NCBI GenBank assembly: GCA_947488345.1
Contig: CANKZQ010000002.1
Location: forward strand, 496,001 to 560,000
DNA from: an uncultured Flavobacteriaceae bacterium
GTDB taxonomy: Bacteria > Bacteroidota > Bacteroidia > Flavobacteriales > Flavobacteriaceae
Direction: 5' to 3'
DNA length: 64,000 nucleotides
In this document: piece by piece, positions 1 through 7,811 of the stretch
How the letters are laid out: each line of letters begins with the position of its first letter
How positions within the stretch are numbered: the stretch's first letter is position 1
Notes under the pieces: generated by a model
The model's database searches: none
What the model was told of the DNA's origin: nothing
What the model saw: the letters and a program-made list of their open reading frames with translations, nothing else
Program-made: the position numbers and the translations under genes

Positions 1-114
1 TTCGAACCCATCCTCTAATTGATACCCGTCGAATGATACATAGGTTTCTTCATACTCCTTTGTACATGAAAAAAATAATAGCACTATAGATAATAGAATG
101 GGGAATGATTTCAT
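1..114 (-). CDS. N-terminus of a lipoprotein (partial, runs off the left edge)
   Basis: The minus strand opens with ATG at 112-114 and stays open for 38 codons to the window edge. The predicted N-terminus (MKSFPILLSIVLLFFSC) is a hydrophobic signal ending in a lipobox-like FFSC, so Cys17 would be the lipidated residue and the product is probably an outer-membrane or periplasmic lipoprotein. The visible mature part is acidic and has no recognisable domain. A TAnnTTTG-type -7 element lies about 40 nt upstream. The function cannot be told from this fragment. Confidence 0.7.
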   Translation of the reverse strand, partial: MKSFPILLSIVLLFFSCTKEYEETYVSFDGYQLEDGFE

Positions 115-154
115 ACGTTGAGGCAAGGGTTTAATATTGATGTATTGTCACATT

Positions 155-162
155 CAAAGATA
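155..162 (-). promoter_or_regulatory. Bacteroidota-type -7 element for the partial lipoprotein gene
   Basis: On the minus strand this octamer reads TATCTTTG, a full match to the Bacteroidota sigma-ABfr -7 consensus TAnnTTTG. It sits about 40 nt before the ATG at 114. I do not see a clear -33 TTG at the expected spacing, so this is a partial promoter match. Confidence 0.4.
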
Positions 163-253
163 GCCAATGTTCTTTAATCTATTGAACACTAGCAATTTTA
201 TAAACAATACTAGCTCAATGTTACAACGTTAGCGTCAAAAAAACTCACCAAGT

Positions 254-2659
254 TTAACTCCCTAATCTATTTTTTTCATCTTCTAGACCAGTAGTACGTT
301 TCTTAGCCTTTTTTATCTCATTTCGACCAAAATTATATGTTAAATTTAAGCGTACCTGTCTACTATCATTACCTCCATCTCCATTGATAATTAAATTACC
401 AAACTGAGTATCTCCTTGCCATGGAGAGGTGTACAGAATATCGTTAAATGCCAATCTTGCCGTGAACTTATCATTTAAGATTTTCTTTTGCAAAGCTATA
501 TTTAACGAGCCCAGACTTTTTGTACGGTAGGTACCTCCCCAAATAGATGGTGAGCTATACCAACCCGATACTTCAGCTTTAAATCCTTTAGGAAGCTTAA
601 AAGTATTTTGGGCATATAAACTCAATGTATTCTGTGAAATGGGTATAAAATCGGTATTAGTTGCTTCGAAAATACTTCTATATGCGTTGACACTAAAGTA
701 AATACTCCACCAATTGTTAAACTTAGTCGGATATGAAATCCCTACATTGATCACTTTCTGATTTGCTACGTTACGTGTTGTTAAAAAGTTCTGATTCTGA
801 CCTATTGCCTCAGTCACTTTCGCAAAATAGTCTCTAATAAAGCTATAGCTTAAAGAAGTTGTCAATCGATAATTATAGGTATGAGACAATTTCAAATTAT
901 CGGTATATTGTGGCTGCAAAAAAGGATTTCCTTTGCTAAAAGACAATTCATCTATCTTGTATTCGAACGGATTCAAACTTGCGTAATTTGGACGTTGAAT
1001 ACGGCGGCTATATGTCAAAGCAAAAGAGTTTTTCCGATTCATTTGATAGGTCAATCCTCCACTAGGGAACCAATCTGTATAATTACGTTTTACTCTATCG
1101 TTTTGCGTTGATATTAAACTAGTTAATTTACCATCTGAATTTGTTTGCTCAACTCTTAGACCCAATTGTAAATTCCATTTTTTGAACTTTCTATTATAAT
1201 TGACATATGCAGCACTTACTTGCTCATCATAGTTAAAATCATTGGTACGTTCATCGATAAGAATATCAACATCATTTATCCGATCAAAAAAATCGAATTC
1301 ATTGTCTGTTACAACTTTCGAATACTTCATACCAATACCTAACTTACCTTTCAAGAAATTCTGCTCATAATCAACTTTTGAAGTAAGGATATCAATATCA
1401 ATTGGTGTAATCATAAAATTTATAATCTCACTTATCAATAGCGTCTCATCACCGTTAAAATATCTATTCGGTTGTAAATTTTCCCGATCTCGCTCATAAC
1501 GCCCATAATCGATATCAAAATTTACCGAAGTCCCTTTCTTGGTTTTATATTTATAATTACCATTAATATAAAGGTTTACGGTCTGGTTTTCTGAGTCACT
1601 GCCTGCAACTAACACCTCATCTGGTAGGTTATTCCCTATAGTGGTAATAGGTGTTCTAGAGCTACTATTAGCATCCGATTTACTGAAGTTACCAGTTAAT
1701 ATCATACCGAAAGTCGATTTTTTTGTGGCATGCCAATCAAAACCTATTCGAGCATTATTGCTGTTATTGTCAATTATTGTTTCAGTACGTGCATCAAAAA
1801 TAATATCGTTCTGAGTTCTGAAGAGATTTATAAAATTCAAGCTTTCACCAAAACGATTGCTAAATGATCCATAGACGCTCGTTTTCTTATTTCTATTATT
1901 GAACGAAACTGAATTATTATATCTGGCAAATTCACCATATGTTAGCCCTGTGGCAAGGCTACCATTCGTTCCTAAACTTTTATCTCTTTTAAAAATAATA
2001 TTGATAATTCCGGCGTTTCCTTCAGCATCGTATTTCGAAGACGGTTGTGTAATGATTTCAATGGACTCAACATCAGTTGCTTGGATGGTTTTTAGATAAT
2101 TTACCAGATCATCACCACGAAGCACAGAAGGTTTATCATCAATATAAATCAAGACACCCGTTTTCCCTTCTACTATAATATTATCATTATTATCAACGGT
2201 TATTCCTGGCGCTTTTCTAAGTAATTCAAATCCAGAATCTCCTGATGCACTAATCGTATTTTGAATATTAAATACGGTCTTATCTGCTTGTACTTGCACA
2301 ATCGGTTTTTCGGCTTTTATGGAAACTTCATTAAGGGTTTCACTTGCTTCTTTTAATTGAATGGTTCCCAAATCTTTATCGGATTCTAAAAAGGCAAAAG
2401 TTGCAGATGTATATTTTTCAAATCCTAAGATTTCAATTATCAATTTATAAGAACCTGTCTTGATATTTTGTATCATAAATGTACCTTGATCATTACTTAT
2501 CGAGGCTTTTATAAATGTTTTACCGTCTTCTTTGTATAACGATACAGCCGCAAGAGAAACGGGTAGGTTTTCACTATCAATTACTTTTCCGCGAAGGTTT
2601 TGAGCCATCAAATTAGAAGTCATAAATAGGAACATAATAAATGTAAGAACTGCTTTCAT
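254..2659 (-). CDS. Outer-membrane beta-barrel receptor, TonB-dependent-receptor-like (OMP_b-brl_3 type)
   Basis: The protein has 801 residues from the chosen start. An in-frame ATG at 2710 would add 17 residues before a good signal peptide (MKAVLTFIMFLFMTSNLMAQ), so I prefer 2659. After the signal come a carboxypeptidase-regulatory-like beta domain (about residues 20-100), a plug-like domain (about 115-225), and a long barrel region rich in alternating aromatic strands that ends in a short basic tail. This architecture matches the outer-membrane beta-barrel family related to TonB-dependent receptors in Bacteroidota. The ligand is unknown. The gene is divergent from a LytS/LytTR pair, which suggests control by that system, and a direct repeat suited to a LytTR dimer lies in the shared upstream region. 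Confidence 0.85.
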   Translation of the reverse strand: MKAVLTFIMFLFMTSNLMAQNLRGKVIDSENLPVSLAAVSLYKEDGKTFIKASISNDQGTFMIQNIKTGSYKLIIEILGFEKYTSATFAFLESDKDLGTIQLKEASETLNEVSIKAEKPIVQVQADKTVFNIQNTISASGDSGFELLRKAPGITVDNNDNIIVEGKTGVLIYIDDKPSVLRGDDLVNYLKTIQATDVESIEIITQPSSKYDAEGNAGIINIIFKRDKSLGTNGSLATGLTYGEFARYNNSVSFNNRNKKTSVYGSFSNRFGESLNFINLFRTQNDIIFDARTETIIDNNSNNARIGFDWHATKKSTFGMILTGNFSKSDANSSSRTPITTIGNNLPDEVLVAGSDSENQTVNLYINGNYKYKTKKGTSVNFDIDYGRYERDRENLQPNRYFNGDETLLISEIINFMITPIDIDILTSKVDYEQNFLKGKLGIGMKYSKVVTDNEFDFFDRINDVDILIDERTNDFNYDEQVSAAYVNYNRKFKKWNLQLGLRVEQTNSDGKLTSLISTQNDRVKRNYTDWFPSGGLTYQMNRKNSFALTYSRRIQRPNYASLNPFEYKIDELSFSKGNPFLQPQYTDNLKLSHTYNYRLTTSLSYSFIRDYFAKVTEAIGQNQNFLTTRNVANQKVINVGISYPTKFNNWWSIYFSVNAYRSIFEATNTDFIPISQNTLSLYAQNTFKLPKGFKAEVSGWYSSPSIWGGTYRTKSLGSLNIALQKKILNDKFTARLAFNDILYTSPWQGDTQFGNLIINGDGGNDSRQVRLNLTYNFGRNEIKKAKKRTTGLEDEKNRLGS

Positions 2660-2719
2660 AATATTAAATTTTGATATCCCAAAGGTGCGACCCTTTCTAA
2701 AGTTAAACATCTATATTCT

Positions 2720-2747
2720 GATGAATGAGCATATACTTCGATGAATG
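2720..2747 (-). promoter_or_regulatory. Direct repeat, possible LytTR operator
   Basis: GATGAATG occurs at 2720-2727 and again at 2740-2747, with a 12-nt spacer (20-nt period). LytTR-domain regulators typically bind two direct repeats about one helical turn apart from end to start. The site lies between the beta-barrel receptor gene and the LytS/LytTR operon, about 60 nt upstream of the receptor start. The repeat is exact but short, so the assignment to LytTR is inference. Confidence 0.4.
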
Positions 2748-2838
2748 GGATGGGCAGTTCAACGGCAAATAGGTTCACTCACCGAAAATGATATGTAAAA
2801 TAAATGTGATATTTTTAACTTTACAGAAATTAGTGAAA

Positions 2839-3915
2839 ATGCCAAACAAGACTTCATTTTTTAAAAAGACATTTCTAGGAATTCGAATCGATGAACTCAT
2901 AAGTTTTATTTTCTTTTATATTTTCTGGGCCTTTGCCTATCACGTGGCAATTACCATTAACAGTCGAGCTTGGGCCAATGGAGAAATATCGGTTTTTCAC
3001 TTTCGTGATTTTATGGATAGTGTCGGAATCGATTACGTCATGAAAGCACTGATCACCTATCCGATATGGTGGTTGTTGATTCGAAAATTGAAGAATTGGG
3101 ATAATTTAAAGAAAATCTCACTGCATCTCCTCTTGTTACCTGCATTTGTATTGGTATGGCAACAAAGTTATTATTTGGTGAGTGAGTTCTTTGGCTTTGG
3201 TCATTTAAATGGTGTTGCCAGAGTTTGGGACATCTATATACCTTCTCTATTTTATACATTACAATTTGGGATCATTCACTCTTATAATTACTATCTAGAA
3301 AACAGAAGAAAATTAAAGCTTGAAGGTGAATTGCGTACTGCTGCACTCAAAAGTGAATTATCCGCGTTAAAAGCGCAATTGAATCCTCATTTTTTATATA
3401 ATATATTCAATACCATTAGCGCCTCGGTACCATCTGAAAATGAAAAAACAAGGCATATGATTGCTGAACTTTCTGATTTATTTCGTTATCAATTGAAGGC
3501 ATCGCAAGTAGACAGAGTGACCTTAAAAGAAGAGTTGGCTTTTGTAAAAAAATATTTAGATCTCGAAAAAGAGCGTTTTCAAGAACGATTGAAAATCAGT
3601 ATCGATGTAGATGACTCTATATTAGCTGAAAAAGTGCCTCCAATGCTTTTACAACCATTGGTTGAAAATTCGGTAAAGCACGGGTTATCGTCACTCATTG
3701 AAGGCGGAACCATTACCATAAAAATAGAAAAGAAAAATGAGAAATTGTTTTTTGAAATAACCGATACTGGAATAGGAGTTGATGATAAAACCAATGTCTT
3801 TGAAAAAGGTGTAGGACTGAATAATACGCGTTTGCGATTAGAAAAAATGTATCAAAGTACACTCCTACTTACAGATAATACTCCAAGAGGATTAAAAATT
3901 AGTTTTGCCATATGA
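2839..3915 (+). CDS. LytS-type sensor histidine kinase
   Basis: The protein has 358 residues from the ATG at 2839. An upstream in-frame ATG at 2788 adds an unconvincing 17-residue extension that overlaps the likely promoter. The N-terminal half has four hydrophobic segments. A coiled coil leads into the His_kinase domain with the H-box LNPHFLYNIFNT, then an HATPase_c domain with the N-box LVENSVKHG and G-box DTGIGVD. It should autophosphorylate on the H-box histidine and pass phosphate to the response regulator encoded by the next gene, which overlaps it by 4 nt (ATGA). The signal is unknown, and the divergent receptor gene is the likely target. Confidence 0.9.
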   Translation: MPNKTSFFKKTFLGIRIDELISFIFFYIFWAFAYHVAITINSRAWANGEISVFHFRDFMDSVGIDYVMKALITYPIWWLLIRKLKNWDNLKKISLHLLLLPAFVLVWQQSYYLVSEFFGFGHLNGVARVWDIYIPSLFYTLQFGIIHSYNYYLENRRKLKLEGELRTAALKSELSALKAQLNPHFLYNIFNTISASVPSENEKTRHMIAELSDLFRYQLKASQVDRVTLKEELAFVKKYLDLEKERFQERLKISIDVDDSILAEKVPPMLLQPLVENSVKHGLSSLIEGGTITIKIEKKNEKLFFEITDTGIGVDDKTNVFEKGVGLNNTRLRLEKMYQSTLLLTDNTPRGLKISFAI

Positions 3916-4640
3916 AGAAAGTTATAATCATAGATGACGAAGAAGCTGGTCGGAAACTTATTAAAGAATATCTGAAGACATTTACTGATTTGGTCTTACT
4001 TGGAGAGGCGAATAATGGTGTTGATGCTGTTAAAATAATTAATGAATTTAGACCTGATATCGTTTTTCTAGACATTCAAATGCCAGGCATGACCGGTTTT
4101 GATGTTTTAAAACACTTGAAGGAATTGCCACAGATTATTTTTTCAACGGCCTATGACCAATATGCCTTAAAAGCTTTTGAAGTACATGCCGTAGATTATC
4201 TCTTGAAACCCTATACAAAAGAACGATTTAAACTGGCCGTAGATAGACTTACACAAAATAATAATGAAAATAAAGCGAGAAATCTTACCGAGAGTTTACT
4301 TTTTGAAACCTCTAAACACCCAGAAAGAATTTTAGTACAAAGCCAGCGAAAATTAATAACTATCGCACTTGAAGATGTGATTCGCATAGAAGCATATGGT
4401 GATTATTCAAAGTTAATCACTACGGAAAAATCATATGTTAGTAATTATAGAATATCAACCCTTGAGGAAAAATTAAATGGGTTAGTATTTATTCGTGTGC
4501 ATCGCTCAGCAATCATCAATTTAAATAAAGTCAAAGAATTGAATAAATATTCAAAGAGTTATGATGTGACCATGCAAAACAACGATGTTGTACGCGTTAG
4601 TAGAGGGTATATGAATAATATCAAAAAATTGATGTATTAA
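3912..4640 (+). CDS. LytTR-family response regulator
   Basis: The protein has 242 residues. The receiver domain shows the acidic pair Asp8/Asp9, the phospho-acceptor Asp54 in FLDIQMPG, and the switch lysine in the YLLKPY motif. The C-terminal half (about 140-242) is a LytTR DNA-binding domain (FIRVHRSAIINLNKV and a final basic helix). It overlaps the sensor kinase gene by 4 nt, so the two are translationally coupled. It probably regulates the divergent outer-membrane receptor through direct repeats upstream of that gene. Confidence 0.93.
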   Translation: MKKVIIIDDEEAGRKLIKEYLKTFTDLVLLGEANNGVDAVKIINEFRPDIVFLDIQMPGMTGFDVLKHLKELPQIIFSTAYDQYALKAFEVHAVDYLLKPYTKERFKLAVDRLTQNNNENKARNLTESLLFETSKHPERILVQSQRKLITIALEDVIRIEAYGDYSKLITTEKSYVSNYRISTLEEKLNGLVFIRVHRSAIINLNKVKELNKYSKSYDVTMQNNDVVRVSRGYMNNIKKLMY

Positions 4641-4654
4641 TCTAAAAGAAGAAA

Positions 4655-4693
4655 GAGAATCATTTCATCTTCTTCAAAGACTACATGATTCTC
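4655..4693. terminator. Inverted repeat between convergent genes, weak terminator candidate
   Basis: GAGAATCAT (4655-4663) pairs perfectly with ATGATTCTC (4685-4693) across a 21-nt loop. It sits between the convergent LytTR and serine-hydrolase genes. The loop is long and there is no strong T tract, so it may be a bidirectional terminator or just a chance repeat. Confidence 0.3.
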
Positions 4694-4716
4694 AAGTACT
4701 AAAACCCAATCAAAAT

Positions 4717-6303
4717 TTATATTCTTTTCAAATTTAAATCCTGAAAATCAAAGCTAAAGTCAATAAAGCGAGAAATTCCTTTCATTTTAATACCCTGCGC
4801 CTTTCCGTTTCTATCTAAAGAAAAAATAGCGAATGCATCTGCGTTCATATCGCGATACTCCCATTTTATGGCAAATTTATTTTCTTTATATAAATACATC
4901 TTACCGTTCAGTCTTGGTGACTTATACGATTTGAACCAAAGGTCACCATCTTTTTTTAAAATTTCGACTTTACCAAACCATGGATCTTCATATATCCCAA
5001 CATAATTTTTCGCCACATATTTGCTGCTCTTGTTTTTACTAATCTCGTTCCATACTTTTTCTGTTTCTGGGTCTCCCATTTTCTGTTGTTGTTGCATCCC
5101 TTTGGCCATTTCTAACCAATTAATTCCGGTTTCTAACTTCAAATATTCGTCTAGTAACATATATCCGATCAATCCGTTAAGGAATCCGGCACCTTCAGAA
5201 TTGTTTAGTACTACGATTCCCAAGTCGAGCTTTGGAAATAAGAGTACTTCAGAGGACATCCCGGCAATTAATCCCGAATGCTCCACTTTAAAGTGTCCGT
5301 TAAAATCTGAAACAAACCATCCCAAGCCATATCCAGAAAAATTGACTTTAAAGGGTGATCTAGGATCTTGTTGTAAATTCATGGGTGTATGCATCTTCCA
5401 CATTTCTTGCTGTTGTACTTCTGAGAATAATTGGTGTTCTAAGTTAGTGCCATATTTGCCTTTATTCAATTGCACTAACATCCATTTACACATATCTGCT
5501 GCACTGGCCCAAATGCCGCCCGCCGCTCCGTTTAACAGCTGCTTATCGGTGTTAACTTTTGGTACACGTATAACGGCTAATGACTTTCCATCAAAAGAAT
5601 GGGCATCGGCGACCATTGTATTTTTAGTGGCCTCTATAAAACTACTATGGGTGTTCTTCATGTCTAATGGTTGCAACATATGTTCATTCACAAATGATTC
5701 CCAAGATTGTCCGCTTACTCGAGCAATTAATTCGCCTGCTACTATATATAACAAGTTATCATAGTCAAATTTTGTTCTAAATGGCGATACTGGTTCGAAG
5801 TGTTGAAAAACACTCAAAACATCATTGATGTCAAAATTCGAACCAGCCGGAAAAATCATCAAATCGCCAGCTCCTAATCCAAGTCCGCTGCGGTGGGTTA
5901 ATAGATCTTGAATATTAAAATTATTGGTTACATAATCATTATACATCTTGAATTCTGGAATATACTTAATCACCTTATCTTCCCATGTAATTTTGCCTTG
6001 TTCAACTAATAAAGTCAATGCCGTAGCGGTGAATGCCTTCGTATTTGAAGCAATACCAAAAGAGGTATTAGCTGTTACCTGCTCATTTGTTTCTATTGAT
6101 TGAAGTCCATACCCTTTCGCATGCACGACTTTACCATCTTTAACTACGCCAATAGCGAAACCTACAGTATGATCTATCGTGTGTATCGCTTTTTTTACTA
6201 TACTATCTATGTGATGAGCACTTACCTGAGCATGTATATTCATTGTAACTATAAGCGTTACGAATGCGAATAAAATTCTTTTCAACTGTTTATTATATTT
6301 CAT
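4717..6303 (-). CDS. Serine beta-lactamase-family hydrolase (class C/esterase-like) with C-terminal DUF3471-like domain
   Basis: The protein has 528 residues with a signal peptide (cleavage likely after MNIHAQ). The penicillin-binding fold shows all three catalytic motifs: SxxK as Ser86-Asn-Thr-Lys89, YxN as Tyr181-Asp-Asn183, and HSG at 342-344 in place of KTG. The HSG variant is common in esterase and peptidase members of the family rather than true beta-lactamases. The last ~100 residues form a beta-rich DUF3471-like domain. It probably acts in the periplasm on a peptide, ester or cell-wall substrate. The gene is divergent from an ECF sigma operon and shares a mirrored promoter element with it, which suggests it belongs to that sigma factor's regulon. 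Confidence 0.88.
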   Translation of the reverse strand: MKYNKQLKRILFAFVTLIVTMNIHAQVSAHHIDSIVKKAIHTIDHTVGFAIGVVKDGKVVHAKGYGLQSIETNEQVTANTSFGIASNTKAFTATALTLLVEQGKITWEDKVIKYIPEFKMYNDYVTNNFNIQDLLTHRSGLGLGAGDLMIFPAGSNFDINDVLSVFQHFEPVSPFRTKFDYDNLLYIVAGELIARVSGQSWESFVNEHMLQPLDMKNTHSSFIEATKNTMVADAHSFDGKSLAVIRVPKVNTDKQLLNGAAGGIWASAADMCKWMLVQLNKGKYGTNLEHQLFSEVQQQEMWKMHTPMNLQQDPRSPFKVNFSGYGLGWFVSDFNGHFKVEHSGLIAGMSSEVLLFPKLDLGIVVLNNSEGAGFLNGLIGYMLLDEYLKLETGINWLEMAKGMQQQQKMGDPETEKVWNEISKNKSSKYVAKNYVGIYEDPWFGKVEILKKDGDLWFKSYKSPRLNGKMYLYKENKFAIKWEYRDMNADAFAIFSLDRNGKAQGIKMKGISRFIDFSFDFQDLNLKRI

Positions 6304-6368
6304 GATACCTGATTATTAGAGATTGTACATCATCCAAAATGGACTTCTATTTTTCATTTTGTACATCT

Positions 6369-6454
6369 GATACTTGTCATTTTAAAAAGGTTACAAATAG
6401 GTCATGAAAAATAAAAAAGTGCTTCGTTGTAACCTTTTGTGAAAAGCATGTATC
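6369..6454. promoter_or_regulatory. Mirrored pair of ECF-type promoter elements (divergent)
   Basis: TTGTAACC occurs on the plus strand at 6427-6434, followed after 15 nt by GTATC at 6450-6454. The exact mirror is on the minus strand: TTGTAACC at 6396-6389, again 15 nt, then GTATC at 6373-6369. The matching spans AAAAGGTTACAA (6385-6396) and TTGTAACCTTTT (6427-6438), a perfect 12-nt inverted repeat. A GTAAC-type -35 is typical of ECF sigma promoters. The arrangement would drive the hydrolase gene leftward and the sigma operon rightward from the same sigma factor, implying autoregulation. Confidence 0.6.
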
Positions 6455-6487
6455 CAATCAATAAGAATTAATATAAAACCAAAAGAA

Positions 6488-6811
6488 ATGAATGATCCAG
6501 TAGCAATTGTAGTAATTGCCCTAATAGCAGCCGTAGTATTTTCTGTTTTTTACCTTATGAAGAGTAAGCACCTTGAACGGATGGCCAAAATTGAAAGTGG
6601 TATGATAGATCAAGATTTTAAAGAGTCAGGCAATCTCATCTTGAATGTGGGCATACTTTTTTGCTCCTTAGCATCGGGTATATTTATTTCCTATTTATTT
6701 TCTATCTATACCGATATACCAAACTATGTGACCATTCCTGGATTTCTACTACTCTTTGGCGGCATCGGATTTATCATATCATATACGTTAAGTAAAAGGA
6801 ATGAAAATTGA
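6488..6811 (+). CDS. Small inner-membrane protein, DUF6249-like
   Basis: The protein has 107 residues with three hydrophobic segments: one at the N-terminus (about 5-24) and two in the C-terminal half (about 50-70 and 78-98), separated by a charged cytoplasmic-like stretch. This matches the small DUF6249-type membrane proteins that often precede ECF sigma genes in Bacteroidota. Its stop codon overlaps the TTG start of the sigma gene by 4 nt, so it is coupled to it. It may sense envelope state for the sigma factor, but that is inference. Confidence 0.6.
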   Translation: MNDPVAIVVIALIAAVVFSVFYLMKSKHLERMAKIESGMIDQDFKESGNLILNVGILFCSLASGIFISYLFSIYTDIPNYVTIPGFLLLFGGIGFIISYTLSKRNEN

Positions 6812-7365
6812 ATACTGTTTCGGACAACGTCCACATAGAAAAAGTACTCTCAGGCGATAAAGAAGCTTTTCGATATTTAATTAAGGCGTATCAAAGCATG
6901 GCGTATTCTATTGCCATATCAATGGTGAAAAATGAATTTAGCGCCAATGACGTTGTGCAGAATTCTTTTATTCGAGCGTATAAAGCCTTACGTTCTTATA
7001 GATCGGATGCGAAATTTTCAACTTGGCTGTATAAAATTGTAGTTAATGAGTCTTTGAAATTACTGAAAAAAAATAAGCGGTCTCAGGAATTCATTACCTA
7101 TATGGATGATCCCTTTGACTATTCAACCTCATTTAATCAAGCTATTAAATCTTTTGAATTAAAAGATAAGAAAACCCAGATAAACAAGATTATGAATTTG
7201 ATGAAACCTAAAGAAGCATTGATCTTAAAATTGTACTATTTACATGAAGAATCTATAGCTCAAATTGAGAAAATTACAGGATTTACAACTTCAAACATCA
7301 AAGTATTATTACATAGAGCAAGAAAGAGTTTTCTAGCTCTTTCTATTAAACATAACACCTATTAA
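6808..7365 (+). CDS. ECF RNA polymerase sigma factor
   Basis: The protein has 185 residues. The sigma-2 region (about 10-85) shows the AFRYLIKAYQSM and DVVQNSFIRAYKAL patterns, and the sigma-4 region (about 125-180) shows the helix-turn-helix SIAQIEKITGFTTSNIKVLLHRARKSF. The start is TTG at 6808, overlapping the previous stop (TTGA); the next in-frame ATG is 30 residues in and would remove part of sigma region 2, so TTG is favoured. It probably directs transcription of its own operon and of the divergent hydrolase gene through the mirrored elements at 6369-6454. The third gene could encode its regulator. Confidence 0.93.
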   Translation: MNTVSDNVHIEKVLSGDKEAFRYLIKAYQSMAYSIAISMVKNEFSANDVVQNSFIRAYKALRSYRSDAKFSTWLYKIVVNESLKLLKKNKRSQEFITYMDDPFDYSTSFNQAIKSFELKDKKTQINKIMNLMKPKEALILKLYYLHEESIAQIEKITGFTTSNIKVLLHRARKSFLALSIKHNTY

Positions 7366-7367
7366 AA

Positions 7368-7706
7368 ATGAACAAAACAGATCAAAATATACAGAATTTA
7401 TTGGTTGAATCATATAAAAAACAACCGGTCGATTCACAAATAGAAGATCAAATTATGGAAACCATATCAACACAGAAAAACTATGGTTTATTATTGAAAA
7501 AAGCAAGGCAAAAAGCAAAAATAGGATTGCTTGTAAGTCTTATTTTATTGGTTATTTATTTTGTCAAAATTTACACAGACTTAACCACACCGATACGTTA
7601 TAAAGAACCAGAGTTACGTGCTTTTTACCCTTCTATTTTTACGGTTATAGTTGTTTGTGCTATATATTTCGAAATGATTTTTGGAGCTAAATTGCTCAAA
7701 AAATGA
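7368..7706 (+). CDS. Small membrane protein in ECF sigma operon, possible anti-sigma factor
   Basis: The protein has 112 residues. A soluble charged N-terminal half (about 1-45) is followed by two transmembrane segments (about 52-68 and 88-106). The position directly after an ECF sigma gene with a 2-nt gap, and the cytoplasmic-domain-plus-membrane layout, fit an anti-sigma factor. I see no zinc-binding HxxxCxxC motif of the ZAS type, so the family is not established. Confidence 0.65.
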   Translation: MNKTDQNIQNLLVESYKKQPVDSQIEDQIMETISTQKNYGLLLKKARQKAKIGLLVSLILLVIYFVKIYTDLTTPIRYKEPELRAFYPSIFTVIVVCAIYFEMIFGAKLLKK

Positions 7707-7811
7707 GGTGGTACAATTTTGTGAAAAAGAGAGATTACTCCTTCGAATAGTGATATCTCTAAAATGAAAGCTATTGGTTCGACTCCCATCATCTATATGA
7801 CTAATTTACAC

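Noticed and set aside
5021-5764. 247-codon open frame antisense to the serine hydrolase
   Set aside because: The opposite strand has all three catalytic motifs of the hydrolase; the antisense product is a cysteine- and proline-rich shadow without any domain.
7730-7760. Hairpin-like AGAGAT...ATCTCT between the ECF operon and ackA
   Set aside because: Only six clean pairs plus a bulged inner helix, and no T tract in either direction; not enough for a terminator call.
7776-7787. GGTTCGACTCCC resembling a tRNA T-arm, downstream of the ECF operon
   Set aside because: The flanking T-stem has a mismatch and there is no matching acceptor stem, D-arm or anticodon arm within about 80 nt upstream, so it is not a tRNA and is too short to call a relic.
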